Numbered from the stretch's first letter, positions 51,839-61,158 are shown. The stretch is DNA of 64,000 bases from Bacillota bacterium (GCA_023421735.1 JAEZSP010000094.1:1-64000); one strand, 5' to 3'. Numbers and translations are program-made. Notes: generated from the letters alone by a model not told the origin.

Positions 51839-52864
51839 TCATGGCTTGAGCGCTTCGTCGAGCACGCAACGCACCTTATGTCCGTCGCCGATGTCGACGA
51901 GCGGAATATCCTCGACGTTGCACTTGCCGTCGATCCGCTTTTTGCAGCGCGAATAGAATCCGCACCCGGGCTTCATGTTCATGGGATACGGGACCGTACC
52001 CTCGATGACCTCGAGCTCGCTCTTGGCCTTGCGCGTAACCGACGGGATCGATTGGAGGAGCGCGATCGTGTAGGGATGCTTCGGATTATGAAACAGCGTG
52101 TCCACGTCCGTGTATTCCACCACGCGGCCCAGATACATCACCGCCACCTCGTCAGACATCTCCGCGATGACGCCGAGATCGTGGGTGATAAAAATGACTG
52201 CCGAATTGAACTCGCGCTTGAGTCGATTCATGAGTTCGAGCACCTGCGCCTGTACCGTCACGTCGAGCGCGGTTGTCGGCTCGTCGGCGATCAAAATCGC
52301 GGGGTTGCACGAGAGCGCCATGGCGATCATGGCCCTTTGCCGCATGCCGCCCGAAAGCTGATGCGGATACTCGTCGAGCCGCTGCTCCGGGTTATTCATG
52401 CCGACTTCGGTCAACGCCTTGAGCGCGATTTGCCGCGCCTTTTTGGGATCGGGCTCTACGTGCAGAAGGATGCCCTCGCAGAGTTGATTCGCAATGGTGT
52501 GCACCGGGGAAAACGCCTTCATCGGCTCCTGGAAGATCATGCCAATGTCACCGCCGCGAATGGAGCGGATTTCGTGCCCGTTTTTCGGGAGCTTGACGAT
52601 GTCGATGGGCTGATCGAGCTGCTTTCTACCCTTCTTATGGAGTAGGATCTCGCCCGTCACCTTGCCGGGATGGGGCACGATGCCCATCAGCGCCTGATTC
52701 GTCACGGACTTTCCGCAGCCGGATTCGCCCACGATTCCCAGCGTCTTTCCCTGGCGCACGACGAAATCCACGCCGTCGACGGCCTTCAGAAGACCCTCGT
52801 CCAACTTAAAATGAACCTTTAAATCCTTTACCTCGAGGATAATATCGCTTCGATTCTCTGCCAC
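51839..52864 (-). CDS. Oligopeptide/oligosaccharide ABC ATPase, OppD-like
   Basis: This 341-residue ATPase has Walker A GESGCGKSV, signature LSGGMRQR, Walker B ILIADEPTTALD and the Opp-type C-terminal tail with CGFYSRCKKRIDGKC. The start is GTG at 52864 with GGGAGG upstream. It is a partner of the OppF-like protein and drives the permeases encoded just upstream. Confidence 0.92.
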   Translation of the reverse strand: MAENRSDIILEVKDLKVHFKLDEGLLKAVDGVDFVVRQGKTLGIVGESGCGKSVTNQALMGIVPHPGKVTGEILLHKKGRKQLDQPIDIVKLPKNGHEIRSIRGGDIGMIFQEPMKAFSPVHTIANQLCEGILLHVEPDPKKARQIALKALTEVGMNNPEQRLDEYPHQLSGGMRQRAMIAMALSCNPAILIADEPTTALDVTVQAQVLELMNRLKREFNSAVIFITHDLGVIAEMSDEVAVMYLGRVVEYTDVDTLFHNPKHPYTIALLQSIPSVTRKAKSELEVIEGTVPYPMNMKPGCGFYSRCKKRIDGKCNVEDIPLVDIGDGHKVRCVLDEALKP

Positions 52865-52876
52865 TTCATTCCCTCC

Positions 52877-54022
52877 CTACTTGTATGGGTCGGCGGCGTC
52901 GCGGAAGCCGTCTCCGAGGAAATTGTACATGAGCACGGTGACGATGATGAACGCGGCGGGCGTCAGAAGCCACGGCTTGTTTGCGATCTGCGCAATCGAC
53001 TGCGCATCCGTCAAAAGAACGCCCCAGCTGATCGCCGGTTCCTGCAGGCCCAACCCGAGGAACGAAAGCGAGGTTTCGCCAAGGATCGACTGCGGGATCG
53101 AGATCGTCATCGAGACGATGATGTAGCTCATGAACGACGGGATCATGTGATGCAGGATGATCTGCCAGTCGTTTGCGCCCGAGAGGCGCGCGGCGATGAC
53201 GAAATCTTCCTCGCGCAGCTGGAGAATCTTGCCGCGCACCACGCGGCACAACCCCGTCCAGCCGATGAGAGACATGATCAATACCATTCCGAGATACACC
53301 TGATAGGTCGTCCAACTTCGCGGGAGCGCGGCCGCCAAGGCCATCCAAAGGGGAATCGTCGGAATGCACATGATGATATCGATCAACCTCATGATGAGAT
53401 TGTCGGCCACACCGCCCAGATAGCCTGCGAGTCCGCCCAGCGTCAGGCCGATCACGAACGTAAAGATGATCGAGATAAAGCCGAACGACAGGGAGATGCG
53501 GCTTCCGTACAGCACGCGCGTGAAGATATCGCGGCCGATCGGATCGGTGCCAAAGAGCATGATATTATACTCCTTGCGGTCGAGATTGTCACCCTCTACG
53601 CCAAAGAAGTGGACATCCGTCTCAAAAAGTCCGAGCAATTTATACTTATCCGCATGGACAAATAAATGGAGGTTGAACTTCTGCTCCGTGTCTTCGACGT
53701 ATTCGCGCAACCAGGTCGTCTTATTGATCTCGGTTGTAACGCCATAGACATAAGGCCACGTGATTTTCCCGTTCTCGTCCGTCCAATGCACCTTGGTCGG
53801 CGCAAAGTCCTTCATATGGGTATAGCGATAATTGGGAAGCGACGGAGCCAGGAAGTCTGCAAAGATCGCCATCAGATACATGATCACGAGGATGGGCAGC
53901 GCGATGTTCGCAAGCTTATGCTTTTTGAACTTCCACAGCATCAGCTTCCATTGGGAAGCAACCTCGTACGTGGATTCGTCCTGCGTGAACGCCCTCAGAT
54001 TTTTCTTATCTTTCTTCGCCAT
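52877..54022 (-). CDS. ABC permease, OppC-like
   Basis: This 381-residue membrane permease is of the DppC/OppC family. The N-terminal cytoplasmic segment, one helix and a long extracellular region of about 110 residues precede the five-helix core, unusually large for OppC. GRDIFTRVLYGSRISL and the EAA loop DFVIAARLSGANDWQIILHHMIP are typical. The ATG at 54022 overlaps the stop of the OppB-like gene. Confidence 0.9.
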   Translation of the reverse strand: MAKKDKKNLRAFTQDESTYEVASQWKLMLWKFKKHKLANIALPILVIMYLMAIFADFLAPSLPNYRYTHMKDFAPTKVHWTDENGKITWPYVYGVTTEINKTTWLREYVEDTEQKFNLHLFVHADKYKLLGLFETDVHFFGVEGDNLDRKEYNIMLFGTDPIGRDIFTRVLYGSRISLSFGFISIIFTFVIGLTLGGLAGYLGGVADNLIMRLIDIIMCIPTIPLWMALAAALPRSWTTYQVYLGMVLIMSLIGWTGLCRVVRGKILQLREEDFVIAARLSGANDWQIILHHMIPSFMSYIIVSMTISIPQSILGETSLSFLGLGLQEPAISWGVLLTDAQSIAQIANKPWLLTPAAFIIVTVLMYNFLGDGFRDAADPYK

Positions 54023-55023
54023 TACTCTACCACCCCGCCAAAGCGTATGCGCGGATCGATCACCGACAGCAAAATGTCTGAAATCAAAGAACCCGCGACG
54101 ACCATGATCGACGAGATGAGCAGGAAGCTCCCCGCCAGATACATGTCCTGTGTGATGAGTGCCTGATACATCATCGGGCCGCACGTCTCCATATTAAACA
54201 CCAGCGATACGATTGTCTCGCCGGAGATAAGCCCCGCGAACGTCGCCGCCAGCGTCGAAACCTGCGGTGTGATCGCCATGCGGACGGGATATTTCCAGAG
54301 AAGCCGCTTTTCCGAAACGCCCTTTGCGCGGGCGGTGGTCACGTATTGCTTGCCGAGTTCATCGAGCATCATTGCGCGGAACGTGCGGATCATGCCCGCC
54401 GTATTCGCAACGCCGATGACGGCGACCAACACCATAAACCGGGGCAGCATGTTGACGAACTTCCCCCAACTCCAGGCGGCCATCTGATACTGATAGGAGA
54501 ACATGCCTGATATGGCAACGCCTGAATACTTATAGACCTCGTAAATGACAAAAATCGCGAGCAGGAAGCCGGGAATCGACATTCCGATGAAGCCGAATGC
54601 TGATACGATGTAATCCCCGACGGAGTATTGATGCGTGGCCGAATAGATGCCAATTGGAATGGAAACACCCCAAACAAATATGAGCGTCAATAGAGAAACG
54701 GCCAAAGTCATCGGCAATCGTTGCCCGATGAGCTTTGAAACCGGCATGTCCCACGAGAAAGAACTTCCAAAATCACCGCGAGAAATAATCCCCCACAGCC
54801 AGTCGAGGTACTGCAGGTACATGGGTTGATCCAATCCATAACGCGCGCGCAGAGCGGCGATTTCTTCCGCGCCGACGATCGTGCCCGTTGATTCCTTCTG
54901 CCGAATGTAAGTCGTTAAATAATCACCCGGAGGCAACTGAATGACGACGAAGATAATGATCGTCACGCAGAGAAGCAGAGGAATCATTTGGAGAAGGCGC
55001 TTACCGATAAAGGAGAGAAGCAC
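54022..55023 (-). CDS. ABC permease, OppB-like
   Basis: This permease of 333 residues has six helices and the family segments MLLSFIGKRLLQMIPLLL and PPGDYLTTY at the N-terminus, and the EAA loop YVTTARAKGVSEKRLLWKYPVR. The start is GTG at 55023 with GGAGGTGG upstream. It forms the channel with the OppC-like protein. Confidence 0.9.
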   Translation of the reverse strand: MLLSFIGKRLLQMIPLLLCVTIIIFVVIQLPPGDYLTTYIRQKESTGTIVGAEEIAALRARYGLDQPMYLQYLDWLWGIISRGDFGSSFSWDMPVSKLIGQRLPMTLAVSLLTLIFVWGVSIPIGIYSATHQYSVGDYIVSAFGFIGMSIPGFLLAIFVIYEVYKYSGVAISGMFSYQYQMAAWSWGKFVNMLPRFMVLVAVIGVANTAGMIRTFRAMMLDELGKQYVTTARAKGVSEKRLLWKYPVRMAITPQVSTLAATFAGLISGETIVSLVFNMETCGPMMYQALITQDMYLAGSFLLISSIMVVAGSLISDILLSVIDPRIRFGGVVE

Positions 55024-55134
55024 TTGGGTCCACCTCCAAAGCTTATTCCGTACATAAGGAGCGCTTCGTTCGCGCCGTGTCAGAAAACGCTACGAACGAA
55101 TTGGCGCGTACATTTACCCGACGCGACCGACCAA

Positions 55135-55198
55135 AGAGGGCTTTCGCCCTCTCCATGCGGTCGCGCGATCCGCGATCGGGGTCCGCATGCGGACCCCG
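55135..55198 (-). terminator. Paired hairpins between binding protein and permease genes
   Basis: A 22-bp perfect palindrome (55177-55198) and a hairpin with arms 55135-55141 and 55146-55152 lie 28-91 nt after the binding-protein stop codon. No clear T-run follows, so they more likely stabilise the binding-protein mRNA or cut down read-through, giving more binding protein than permease. Confidence 0.5.
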
Positions 55199-55225
55199 AA
55201 AGCAACCAGTTTCGTTTATCCGGGT

Positions 55226-57106
55226 TTAGTACGCGATCCAAACATCCTCGCTCGCGCGGCAGTCGTCCAGGTTGTAGCCGCCTTCAGAGGGGAAATTGCG
55301 CAGCCTGTTCGAAATCGCGGAGGGCTGAGAGATATTCTCAACCGGCATGATGTAGAGCAGGTTGTCCTTGAAGTACTGAATCTGCTCCGCATGTGCGGCG
55401 GCGATCTCTTCCGCGCCGACCTGGGTGCACTTCTGCAGATAGTCGTTGTACCAGGTCTGGAAGATGTCGTTCGGCTGCTCGCCGGATGCGCCGTTGTAGA
55501 GCCAATAGAGGTAGTAGTTGCAGGCATTGTTATAGACCGCGTAGTCCGTGGTGTTGGTGATATACACCGGGCCATGGGAGAACGCAATCGAGATCATGAG
55601 GTCGTTCGCCTGGCGGAGCGTGTCCATCAGGTCGTTGTCAACGTACTTCATCTTGATGTTGAGGCCGATCGCCGTGAAGTAATCATTGACCAGAACCGCG
55701 GTGGGCTCGAAGGTGGTCATCCAGCTGGAGTAAGCAAGCTCGATGACGCAGGGGGAGCCGTCCGGATACGTGCGCCAGCCGTCTTCGCCCTTGGTCATGC
55801 CGATGCCGTCGAGGAGTTCCTCTGCCTTGGCGGGATCGTATTCCGGAATCGTGTAGTCCACGGCGGGCTCCGCGAAGCCGAAGTAGACCGTGTCGGCGAT
55901 TTCTTCCTTGTCAAGCGCATAGGCAAGCGCCGCACGGAAGTCATACATGTTCACAACGTTGCGCCAGTTGGGATCGTCGTACGTCCAGTTAATGACGACG
56001 TCCGCGCCCGTGCGGTGGAGGATCGGCTTGGTCAGAAGCGTGAAGTCGCCGGCCTCGGCGCCCGCAGCGTACAGACCGATGTCAGACAGCGGAATCCACT
56101 CATAGGTGTAGTCGACTTCGCCCGCGAGGATCTTGACCGCGATTGCCTCGGAGTCGACCGCGTAGGTGGATGTCATGCTATCCGCGTAGGGAAGCTGCTG
56201 GCCGATTGCGTCGACCTTCCAGTAATAGGGGTTGCGCTCGAAGATGCCGGTGGAGCCGTCCATCTTGGTGATGATCCAGGCGCCAAGCGACGGGGAGCCG
56301 ATCTGGTTTTCCGCGTCGACGTCCCAAGCAGAATAGTCATAAAGCTCATAGAGCTTGTACCACTCATCGAGGGTGTAGCCGGCGGCGTCGCACTTGGCGG
56401 TCAGTTCCGCCTCGTCAGCTGTCTGGATGTGGAAGTCCTTCAGGTAGTGAGCCGGCGCGAGCATCTCGTACACGTCGTTTGAAGCGACCATGAGAATGAA
56501 GCCCGGGTAATACCCGTCGAAGGTGAGGGTGAAGGTGTAGTCGTCAACCACGCTGAGCGTGCAGGGCGTGCCGTCCGACTTGTTGCCCGTGCGCAGCCAG
56601 TTCGGCCAGGAAGCCGTCAACTGGGTATTTGCGTGATCCATGTCGAACTTCCAAGCGACGTCTTCCGTCGTCAGGGGTTCGCCGTCCGACCACTTCATGC
56701 CTTCGCGCATGTGGAAGGTGTAGGTCGTGTAATCTTCAGAAACGTCCCAAGCCTTGAAGACGTTGCCATAGAAGTCTTTGCCTTCGCCCGAAACAGTTTC
56801 AATGCCGCGCTCTGCGAAGATGCACCAAATCCAGCCGTCCCACGTGGACGAGTTGCGGATGGAACGCAGAGTCCCGCCGTACTGGCCAACTTGGTAATCG
56901 GTGAAGTACTCCTCGTAGCTCACGGTGCCAGCCTTGACTACGAGAGGTTCGTCAGGCAAGCGCTCCGCAACAGCGGGCAGATCGCCGGACGCAACCAGCG
57001 CGTCGAGCATGGGCGCCTGTGTGTACGTCACTTCCTCCGCATAGGATGGGACAAACGCCATAGTCGCCACGAGTGCGAAGACCAACAACAGGCAGATCTT
57101 CTTCAT
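55226..57106 (-). CDS. Family 5 ABC solute-binding protein of the opp-like operon
   Basis: This exported binding protein of 626 residues belongs to the SBP_bac_5 family. A signal peptide (KKICLLLVFALVATMAFVPS) ends at YAEE; no lipobox Cys is present. FHMREGMKWSDGEPLT and FRAALAYALDKEEIADTVYFG are family landmarks. It is a paralogue of the binding protein at 41 kb. The start is at 57106, where AAAGAGGTG precedes it; the open frame continues 77 codons upstream but through leader sequence. It is the first gene of the transporter operon. Confidence 0.92.
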   Translation of the reverse strand: MKKICLLLVFALVATMAFVPSYAEEVTYTQAPMLDALVASGDLPAVAERLPDEPLVVKAGTVSYEEYFTDYQVGQYGGTLRSIRNSSTWDGWIWCIFAERGIETVSGEGKDFYGNVFKAWDVSEDYTTYTFHMREGMKWSDGEPLTTEDVAWKFDMDHANTQLTASWPNWLRTGNKSDGTPCTLSVVDDYTFTLTFDGYYPGFILMVASNDVYEMLAPAHYLKDFHIQTADEAELTAKCDAAGYTLDEWYKLYELYDYSAWDVDAENQIGSPSLGAWIITKMDGSTGIFERNPYYWKVDAIGQQLPYADSMTSTYAVDSEAIAVKILAGEVDYTYEWIPLSDIGLYAAGAEAGDFTLLTKPILHRTGADVVINWTYDDPNWRNVVNMYDFRAALAYALDKEEIADTVYFGFAEPAVDYTIPEYDPAKAEELLDGIGMTKGEDGWRTYPDGSPCVIELAYSSWMTTFEPTAVLVNDYFTAIGLNIKMKYVDNDLMDTLRQANDLMISIAFSHGPVYITNTTDYAVYNNACNYYLYWLYNGASGEQPNDIFQTWYNDYLQKCTQVGAEEIAAAHAEQIQYFKDNLLYIMPVENISQPSAISNRLRNFPSEGGYNLDDCRASEDVWIAY

Positions 57107-57287
57107 CCAGAACACCTCTTTCTCTTTCTCTTGGGTCGCGCCCGCAATCCCCTCGCACAATCTGCACCCATCGTTACCGCAACCGCCAAAATTGGCGCAA
57201 ATTGCGCCAACTATTGCGCGGCATTGAGCAATTCTTGCAAAATTGTGCCCCATTTGGTTAACGGACGACCCCCCAACGGATAATGAC
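57107..57287 (-). promoter_or_regulatory. Leader of the opp-like operon with operator-like palindrome
   Basis: The transcript from the promoter at 57316-57288 would have a leader of about 175 nt. It contains a 19-bp inverted repeat, TTGGCGCAA-A-TTGCGCCAA (57192-57210), which fits a dimeric repressor site, and further TTGC/GCAA half-sites between 57214 and 57242. Confidence 0.5.
57192..57210. promoter_or_regulatory. 19-bp inverted repeat, operator candidate
   Basis: Two perfect 9-bp arms flank one central A. It lies about 75 bp downstream of the predicted transcription start of the transporter operon. It differs from the AACGTT-centred operators at 38 kb, so a different regulator is expected. 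Confidence 0.55.
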
Positions 57288-57316
57288 ATATTAACATATG
57301 CTATTTTGCATGTCAA
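57288..57316 (-). promoter_or_regulatory. Promoter of the opp-like operon
   Basis: On the minus strand TTGACA (57316-57311), a 17-bp spacer and TAATAT (57293-57288), in an AT-rich stretch. Confidence 0.7.
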
Positions 57317-57500
57317 CACTCCAAACGATTCAATCAATTTTTGACTGTATTTTTTGTAATATCATCCTCTTTGGAACAAAATGTAAAGGGGCTGACAAAT
57401 AAGACACCACAAATATCGTTATAATGTTAACCATAATTTTTGAGGCTGCGGCGGCGCGATTGATCATCCGTACGAAAAAGCCAGGTCAAACGGGCGCGGG
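57317..57500. other. AT-rich intergenic stretch, no gene seen
   Basis: This divergent region between the transporter and proC promoters is AT-rich. No coding region, RNA gene or clear operator is visible. Confidence 0.5.
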
Positions 57501-57528
57501 TTGACATTGCGGGGGCATGCTGTATAAT
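57501..57528 (+). promoter_or_regulatory. Promoter of proC
   Basis: TTGACA (57501-57506), a 16-bp spacer and TATAAT (57523-57528): both boxes are consensus. Transcription would start near 57535, about 22 nt before the ATG. Confidence 0.85.
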
Positions 57529-57556
57529 GTTGACAAATGGAAAAGGAGCAATCGAA

Positions 57557-58351
57557 ATGGCAAAATTTAAACTGGGATATATTGGCATGGGGAACATGGG
57601 TGCGGCGCTCGCGCGCGCGTCCTGTGCGCACAACGCGCGCGAGGTGGTCGTGGCAAACCGCACACCCGCGAAGGCGGACGCGTTCGCGCAGCAAACAAAC
57701 TGCGCGGTGGGAACGATGGAATTCGTGGCGCGGGAGAGCTCGTATGTGATCATCGGCACGCTCCCGGGTGCTGTTGGCGAAGTTGTCCGGCGCATCTATC
57801 CCGCCATGAAGGAAGCGGGCGAGAAGCGGGTTCTCGTTTCAATGGCCGGCGGCGTATCGCTTGCCGATCTCGCGGGCATGACGGACGAGGCGTTTCCGAT
57901 CATCCGCATCATGCCGAACACCCCCGTTGCCGTCGGAAAGGGATTGACCTTCTTCGCGCCGAACGCCAATGTGGACGAGGTGACGATTGCCGATTTTATG
58001 AAAGCCATGGCGCCGACCGGCTCGCTCGATGCATTGCCCGAGACCCTTTTTAACGCCGGAAGCGCGGTATCGGGCTGCGGCCCTGCGTTTGTGGCGCTGT
58101 TTATCGACGCGCTTGCGGACGGCGGCGTGAAGGCCGGTTTGCCGCGTGCCAAGGCCATTTCATTTGCCGAAAAGATGATTCTGGGTACGGCCGCGCTCGC
58201 GCTCGAAACGGGAAAGCATCCGGGACAGCTGAAAGACGAGGTCGCAAGTCCCGGCGGCTCCACCATCGAAGGCATTCAGGCGCTGGAGGAATCCGGATTT
58301 CGCGCCGCTACCATCCGCGCCGTGGTCGCCGCATGGGAAAAGCACAAATAG
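57557..58351 (+). CDS. proC: Pyrroline-5-carboxylate reductase
   Basis: This protein of 264 residues carries out the last step of proline synthesis, reducing 1-pyrroline-5-carboxylate with NAD(P)H. The Rossmann loop LGYIGMGNMGAAL is at the start, and the conserved C-terminal signature includes SPGGSTIEGIQALEESGFR. SMAGGV and RIMPNTP in the middle are also typical. ATG 57557 follows AAAAGGAG. It is a single gene with its own consensus promoter and a terminator after it; other proline genes are not close by. Confidence 0.93.
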   Translation: MAKFKLGYIGMGNMGAALARASCAHNAREVVVANRTPAKADAFAQQTNCAVGTMEFVARESSYVIIGTLPGAVGEVVRRIYPAMKEAGEKRVLVSMAGGVSLADLAGMTDEAFPIIRIMPNTPVAVGKGLTFFAPNANVDEVTIADFMKAMAPTGSLDALPETLFNAGSAVSGCGPAFVALFIDALADGGVKAGLPRAKAISFAEKMILGTAALALETGKHPGQLKDEVASPGGSTIEGIQALEESGFRAATIRAVVAAWEKHK

Positions 58352-58370
58352 CCCCCGCATGCGCGTGACA

Positions 58371-58410
58371 AAAAAAGACGGGCGCCCGCTTCCCTGCGGG
58401 CGCTCATCCT
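58371..58410. terminator. Bidirectional terminator between proC and GGDEF gene
   Basis: GCGCCCGC (58382-58389) and GCGGGCGC (58396-58403) form the stem. The T-run is strong on the minus strand (TCTTTTTTTG) and weak on the plus strand (ATCCTTTTA). Confidence 0.8.
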
Positions 58411-58456
58411 TTTATCATGGACATCGCGACGGCGATCCCTTCCGCACACAGCGCGT

Positions 58457-59353
58457 TTATGCATTGCGCTTATCCTCGTACATGCTTTTATCCGCCAACG
58501 AGAGCATATGGTCGATAAAAACCTTTGCTTCGCTGAACTGGGTTGTGGCGCAAATGCCGAAATTGCATACGAGGGGTTTGCCGTCGGGCCGCATCAACGG
58601 GGCGGCGAACGCGGCTTCGATGCGCGCGATTAAATCGAGCGCGGCATCCTCGCCGCAATCGGCCAGCACAATCAAAAACTCATCGCCGCCCATGCGAATG
58701 ACGGCATCGGTCGGACGCACACAACCCTTCATCGCTGCCGCCGCGCGGCTGAGCGTTCTGTCCCCCGCTTCGTGACCGTAGTTATCGTTGATCTGCTTGA
58801 AGGCCTTGAAATCCGCCATGATGAATGTGACGCATTCTCCGATGTCGAATCCCTGCCGATGGCAAAACGCACGCTCGTCATAAAAGCGACGATTGTAAAC
58901 GCCCGTAAGCGAGTCCGTATACACGCGCTTTTCGGATTCGATAATCTTTTCGATCAGTTCGCCCTTGCCGAGCGCGTCAAAGAGAATCTCGTCGGTGATT
59001 TCACACACCATTTCCAGGCAACAATCAAACGTCTTCGCATCCACATCCAATATCGTCACGGGACGCGCGACCACGCTGTACACATTTTCGTCGATGAACT
59101 CGTACTTGGTCATGCGCTTCCTCTCGTGATACGAGCGTATGCTCACGCAGTTTGCACAACGGTTGCATTGATTCCATACGCAATGGCAGGGTTCTTTTTC
59201 GACTTTCTCCCAGCCATCGTCCATCGGCACCAGGACGACCCGATCAATCGGATCCACAAATCGAACCACATCAAAAACGGCATTCATCGTATGAAGGATC
59301 CGTCGCGCCTCCTCCGTGGTCAACCGCATCGCCTGATTCTCCGTCATTTTCAT
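58457..59353 (-). CDS. GGDEF diguanylate cyclase with Cys-rich segment
   Basis: This 298-residue protein probably makes c-di-GMP. The C-terminal GGDEF domain is intact: DSLTGVYNRR, then RMGGDEFLIVLAD. The N-terminal half is PAS-like and contains the cysteine set CHCVWNQCNRCANC near residue 55, which could bind a metal or iron-sulfur cluster and sense redox state. The start is 59353, or 59347 as an alternative. It begins 10 nt after the serine hydrolase gene in the same direction, so the two are probably co-transcribed. It could oppose the EAL-type protein at the start of the window. Confidence 0.87.
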   Translation of the reverse strand: MKMTENQAMRLTTEEARRILHTMNAVFDVVRFVDPIDRVVLVPMDDGWEKVEKEPCHCVWNQCNRCANCVSIRSYHERKRMTKYEFIDENVYSVVARPVTILDVDAKTFDCCLEMVCEITDEILFDALGKGELIEKIIESEKRVYTDSLTGVYNRRFYDERAFCHRQGFDIGECVTFIMADFKAFKQINDNYGHEAGDRTLSRAAAAMKGCVRPTDAVIRMGGDEFLIVLADCGEDAALDLIARIEAAFAAPLMRPDGKPLVCNFGICATTQFSEAKVFIDHMLSLADKSMYEDKRNA

Positions 59354-59363
59354 CCCACTTTCT

Positions 59364-60824
59364 TCAGTATGCGCCGGACGCGAAGCCCTGGTATGTGTCG
59401 AGGAACCATTCTGCGTGCTTGATTCCGTGCAGGGTAAGCGTGTTCTCCCGGAACGACGCGACCATGCGCAATTGCCCCAGATGAATGTCCGCGACGTGGC
59501 AGTGCAGCATGAGCGTATCGTCCATCGTCCACGCCGCCGAACAGAAGCAGTCGTATCCCCGATCCATTGGGGTGCCGATCCGCCGACCGGAATAAATTTC
59601 CGGGAATTCCTGCCGGATGTTTTTCCGCAGTCCAAACCGGAGCACATGCGCGCCCGTGGCGTTTTCATAGTGCATGACGGCCTGTCCGTCCGCAAAGTCA
59701 AACCGCACGCGCTTCATGCCCATGGCATTGCCGCGCATCAGATACGTCTTCCCATCCACGCAGGGGCGCATCGAGGAATCCAATTCGCCCGCCGCATGCA
59801 TGAGCGCGAGGGAATCGATCGTTTTTTCTAAATCAGCCGTTGCGTTCTCGTCCTCGGCAAGCGGGACATCGGACAGTACCGGGAATACCTCGCGCCAAAG
59901 CGCATGGAAGATTTCAGCGCGGCTTCCCGCCGCGAGTTCTTCATAGCCGGTTGTGACGAGCATGAAATCGCGCTTCGGGAAGCAGAGGGCGTATTGCCCG
60001 CCCATGCCGTAGAAGGCAAAGCCGTCGTTTTGGGTCATCCAGAACTGGTATCCGTAGCCCTGTGCGGTGTCGCGGCTCGTGGCATAGAGCGCATTATCGA
60101 TCTGCCGGGACGTCGCAGCGATCAGGTAATCGCGCGGGAGGATTTGTTTTCCCGCATGAAGACCATAATGCATGCACAGATTCGCAAACGCCGCAAATTC
60201 CCGCGCGGTGGCGCACACACCGGAGCCGCCCCAACCGATCCCTTCCGGCGTTTCGATGGAAAAGATGTCGCGGCTGACGCCGATTGCATCGAAGGCAGGG
60301 CGCAGCACATCCAGATAGTCCTTGCCCGTCGCACGCTTGATCATCGCGCAGAGCATCGTCGTGCCGGACGTGCAATAGCTGAACACCGCGCCCGGCACAT
60401 GCGAAACCTCGTCGGTAAAAAATGTCTTTTCCCAATTTGCGTCGCTCGGCGCATAATTCGCGCCGCGCGTGTAGGGAGAAGCCATGCGCAGAAGGTCACG
60501 GACGGTCGTTTTCCGCAGATATTCGTCCGCATCCGCCGCGAACGCCGGGAAATAATCGACGCACCTGTCGTCCAGATTGATCACGCCTTGTTCTGCCAGC
60601 ACGCCGATGGCGACCGAAACGAAGCTCTTGCTGCACGAATAGAGCCGATGTCGGAAATCGGGGCCAAACGGTTTGAAGTACGCCTCCGAGACGATCTTCC
60701 CGTGACGCACAAACAGGACGGAATGCATATAGATTTCCTGTGATTGGATCGCGCGCAGATAGCGATTAATCGCGCGTGCGGGAATGCCCTCTCGTGCGGG
60801 AACCCCCGCGGACAGCATCGTCAT
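59364..60824 (-). CDS. Serine hydrolase, beta-lactamase family
   Basis: This protein of 486 residues has the class C beta-lactamase/esterase fold. The nucleophile motif SxxK is in YSCSKSF (S63, K66), and FSYCTSGTTML resembles the second YxN motif region with Tyr. A C-terminal extension of about 150 residues after the hydrolase domain (from about 340) is beta-rich and of unknown role. There is no signal peptide. GGTGG precedes the ATG. The substrate is unknown; esterase or peptidase activity is more likely than antibiotic resistance. Confidence 0.85.
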   Translation of the reverse strand: MTMLSAGVPAREGIPARAINRYLRAIQSQEIYMHSVLFVRHGKIVSEAYFKPFGPDFRHRLYSCSKSFVSVAIGVLAEQGVINLDDRCVDYFPAFAADADEYLRKTTVRDLLRMASPYTRGANYAPSDANWEKTFFTDEVSHVPGAVFSYCTSGTTMLCAMIKRATGKDYLDVLRPAFDAIGVSRDIFSIETPEGIGWGGSGVCATAREFAAFANLCMHYGLHAGKQILPRDYLIAATSRQIDNALYATSRDTAQGYGYQFWMTQNDGFAFYGMGGQYALCFPKRDFMLVTTGYEELAAGSRAEIFHALWREVFPVLSDVPLAEDENATADLEKTIDSLALMHAAGELDSSMRPCVDGKTYLMRGNAMGMKRVRFDFADGQAVMHYENATGAHVLRFGLRKNIRQEFPEIYSGRRIGTPMDRGYDCFCSAAWTMDDTLMLHCHVADIHLGQLRMVASFRENTLTLHGIKHAEWFLDTYQGFASGAY

Positions 60825-60988
60825 GCCACCACCCGCCTTCCGATTTCCGTTTTGAAAATAAATTCGACAGGCCGCTCAAAATTCCCTTTCCATTGTGACC
60901 ACGACAATTTGTAAATTCACGTAAAATGGCAAAATACGATTGACAAGTCATCCCATTTTTGCATTCGGATAGCCACTTTTAATACATT

Positions 60989-61017
60989 TTGCCAGAAATA
61001 TGTATAAAACATATGAT
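60989..61017 (+). promoter_or_regulatory. Promoter of AraC-family gene
   Basis: TTGCCA (60989-60994), a 17-bp spacer and TATGAT (61012-61017), in an AT-rich region. A small palindrome ATATG...CATAT overlaps the -10 region and may be a regulator site. Confidence 0.6.
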
Positions 61018-61056
61018 AATTTACAAATAATTTACGCTTAAATCGGTGGTGTTGTT

Positions 61057-61095
61057 ATGCCAGATATTGATTCCGAATCCTATGATGCCTTATAA
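61057..61095 (+). other. Possible 12-codon leader ORF
   Basis: ATG at 61057 with GGTGGTG just upstream opens a 12-codon frame ending in TAA, between the promoter and the AraC-family gene. It might be a short leader peptide or chance. There is no run of one codon that would point to attenuation. Confidence 0.2.
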
Positions 61096-61158
61096 TAAGC
61101 ATGCTGCAAAATTTGCACAGGGAAAACGAAAGTTTGAGGCGCACGGAGGCAAAAGAGA

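Noticed and set aside
57107..57337. 77-codon N-terminal extension of the binding protein
   Set aside because: It would put a signal peptide in the middle of the protein, runs through the promoter, and lacks a binding site; the ATG at 57106 has AAAGAGGTG.
61057..61095. Attenuation leader peptide before the AraC-family gene
   Set aside because: The short frame has a plausible binding site but no repeated codon and no terminator after it. It is kept only as a low-confidence feature.
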